DNA from: Meandrina meandrites
Taxonomy: Eukaryota; Cnidaria; Anthozoa; Scleractinia; Meandrinidae
NCBI GenBank assembly: GCA_963693305.1
Contig: OY855906.1
Coordinates: 2,472,501-2,536,500 of the forward strand
Reading direction: 5' to 3'
DNA: 64,000 nucleotides
Below, in pieces: positions 62,978-64,000 of the stretch. The translations under genes were made by a program, and so were the position numbers. Within the stretch, counting starts at the first letter, position 1. Each line of letters begins with the position of its first letter. The notes beneath the pieces were generated by a model that worked only from the letters and a program-made list of their open reading frames with translations, had not been told where the DNA came from and made no database searches.

Positions 62978-63932
62978 TTGCACAACAGCATTTAGGGTGT
63001 CTTGGATGCACATAAGTGGATACGACATCTACCCTGGATCCAAACATGATCATCTGGGATGATGGAACACAAAAGTAATCACTTTGATATCATTTGAGAA
63101 TAAAGCATTCAAATTTTTATTTTTAAAATCATGTCTTTACCATCAGACTCATAGCTAAGTTTCAATTGCATAACTTCTAAATAATCTTCATTCCTGAAGT
63201 AGAAATCAAACAGGCTCTACAATTATGTGTGAATCTCAGAATACTTCATGACTGACCAAGAGAGCTAGCAATGCCTGTAGTGACAACAAGGAAGACCTTT
63301 TTGCAAATGAGCCTCTTGTAGACCAGGGAAGGAGAAAACCCATGATCAACAAAATAAGTTCATATTTCTAACAGTTATAGTAGGAAGATTTATTTCAACC
63401 TTTAAGATACATTCCCAGGGATAAATTATCATGGCCTAGCTGTGTGATGGAGTACAGGTAATATGGATATTACAAGGAGAAATTTTTATTATGATCAGCA
63501 ATCTTGTGACTCGAAGAGTTAAATGCTGTATGGAAATGAAAAAGAAATCCTTACATAAAAAAAAGAACAACTGTTACTGTGACATAAATGTTTACTGTTT
63601 CATTACCCATGCATATGTGTGAAGATATTGCAATGGGTCAGCCTCTGACTCACAACAGGAACACTTTTATTCTTATTAATAAGAACAAAACAAAATTATA
63701 CAAGGAGAGACTATTAAAAAACAACCATTTACAAATGCGTTGGACAGCAATAAAATAAAATTGTAAGGAAAGAAAGATATTCGAGAAAGAAACTTTCTCT
63801 TTACAGTGAATTCGAAATTTGTATGCCATGGTGGGTATAAACACCTTCCCCTCTACTATGCTATGGTCAAACAAACCTTATACATATTTCTGTGTCTTCA
63901 GCTTCAAAATAGTTTACACAGGTAAACAGTAC

Positions 63933-63995
63933 CCTATCCCTCTCGACCCGGCTATTTTGTTCAGTCAGCCTTTCTTCCATTTCCAATGTGAGCCT
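63933..63995 (-). CDS. Possible coiled-coil exon of a gene beyond the right edge
   Basis: On the minus strand an acceptor-like cttag at 64000-63996 is followed by 21 open codons, including EMEERLTEQNSRVERDR, and then a donor-like AGG|GTACTG. The charged, heptad-like composition suits a coiled coil. The exon would belong to a gene running leftward from outside the window, but no downstream exon was identified. Without splicing, the frame runs on to a stop near 63867. Confidence 0.3.
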
Positions 63996-64000
63996 CTAAG

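Larger units (their letters stand above)
60643..64000. other. Right-hand region: long intron or intergenic, repeat-rich
   Basis: After the last recognised exon, the region holds an M6 MITE, a SINE fragment, the repeat end at 61053, a long C tract near 62731-62746, a palindrome at 62784-62977 and AT-rich filler. Apart from a doubtful minus-strand exon at the edge, no further coding sequence could be supported. Confidence 0.5.

Overview
This window is animal nuclear DNA. Genes are split into many short exons with GT..AG introns, and the proteins resemble vertebrate ones closely (CSTF2, SNX3, NOX2-type oxidase, polyubiquitin). Intergenic and intronic DNA is packed with tRNA-derived SINEs, LINE remnants and short inverted-repeat transposons. 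The repeat types and gene structure fit an anthozoan cnidarian, most likely a stony coral. That assignment is an inference from pattern recognition; no species was established.

Layout, left to right: a secreted trypsin-like serine protease on the minus strand (five exons, 773-4940); CSTF2/CstF-64 on the minus strand (eleven exons over 18 kb, 6453-24520), whose introns hold a LINE nested in a DNA transposon and a ~3.4 kb imperfect inverted repeat; a single-exon heptameric polyubiquitin gene on the plus strand (26272-27873); a repeat-rich spacer; a complete NOX2-type NADPH oxidase on the minus strand (twenty exons, 32379-45635); a divergent DEAD-box RNA helicase on the plus strand (four exons, 46406-51298); sorting nexin 3 on the minus strand (five exons, 55464-58903); and the first three exons of a coiled-coil protein resembling CCDC83 on the plus strand (from 59115). 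A possible minus-strand coiled-coil exon lies at the right edge.

The genes do not form a pathway. Their arrangement is notable: three consecutive head-to-head pairs (CSTF2/polyubiquitin, NOX/helicase, SNX3/CCDC83-like), the last separated by only about 210 bp. All exon boundaries listed were read from the sequence. For each spliced gene the phases were checked across every junction and give an uninterrupted frame.

The most unusual material is in the repeats. It includes a 710-bp fold-back element with a perfect 9-bp target duplication and arms built of minisatellites, two smaller palindromes that share one of its internal modules, a two-copy MITE family with perfect 6-bp target duplications, and a 420-bp MITE filled with copies of one short palindrome. 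I found no operon, CRISPR array or other prokaryote-like system.
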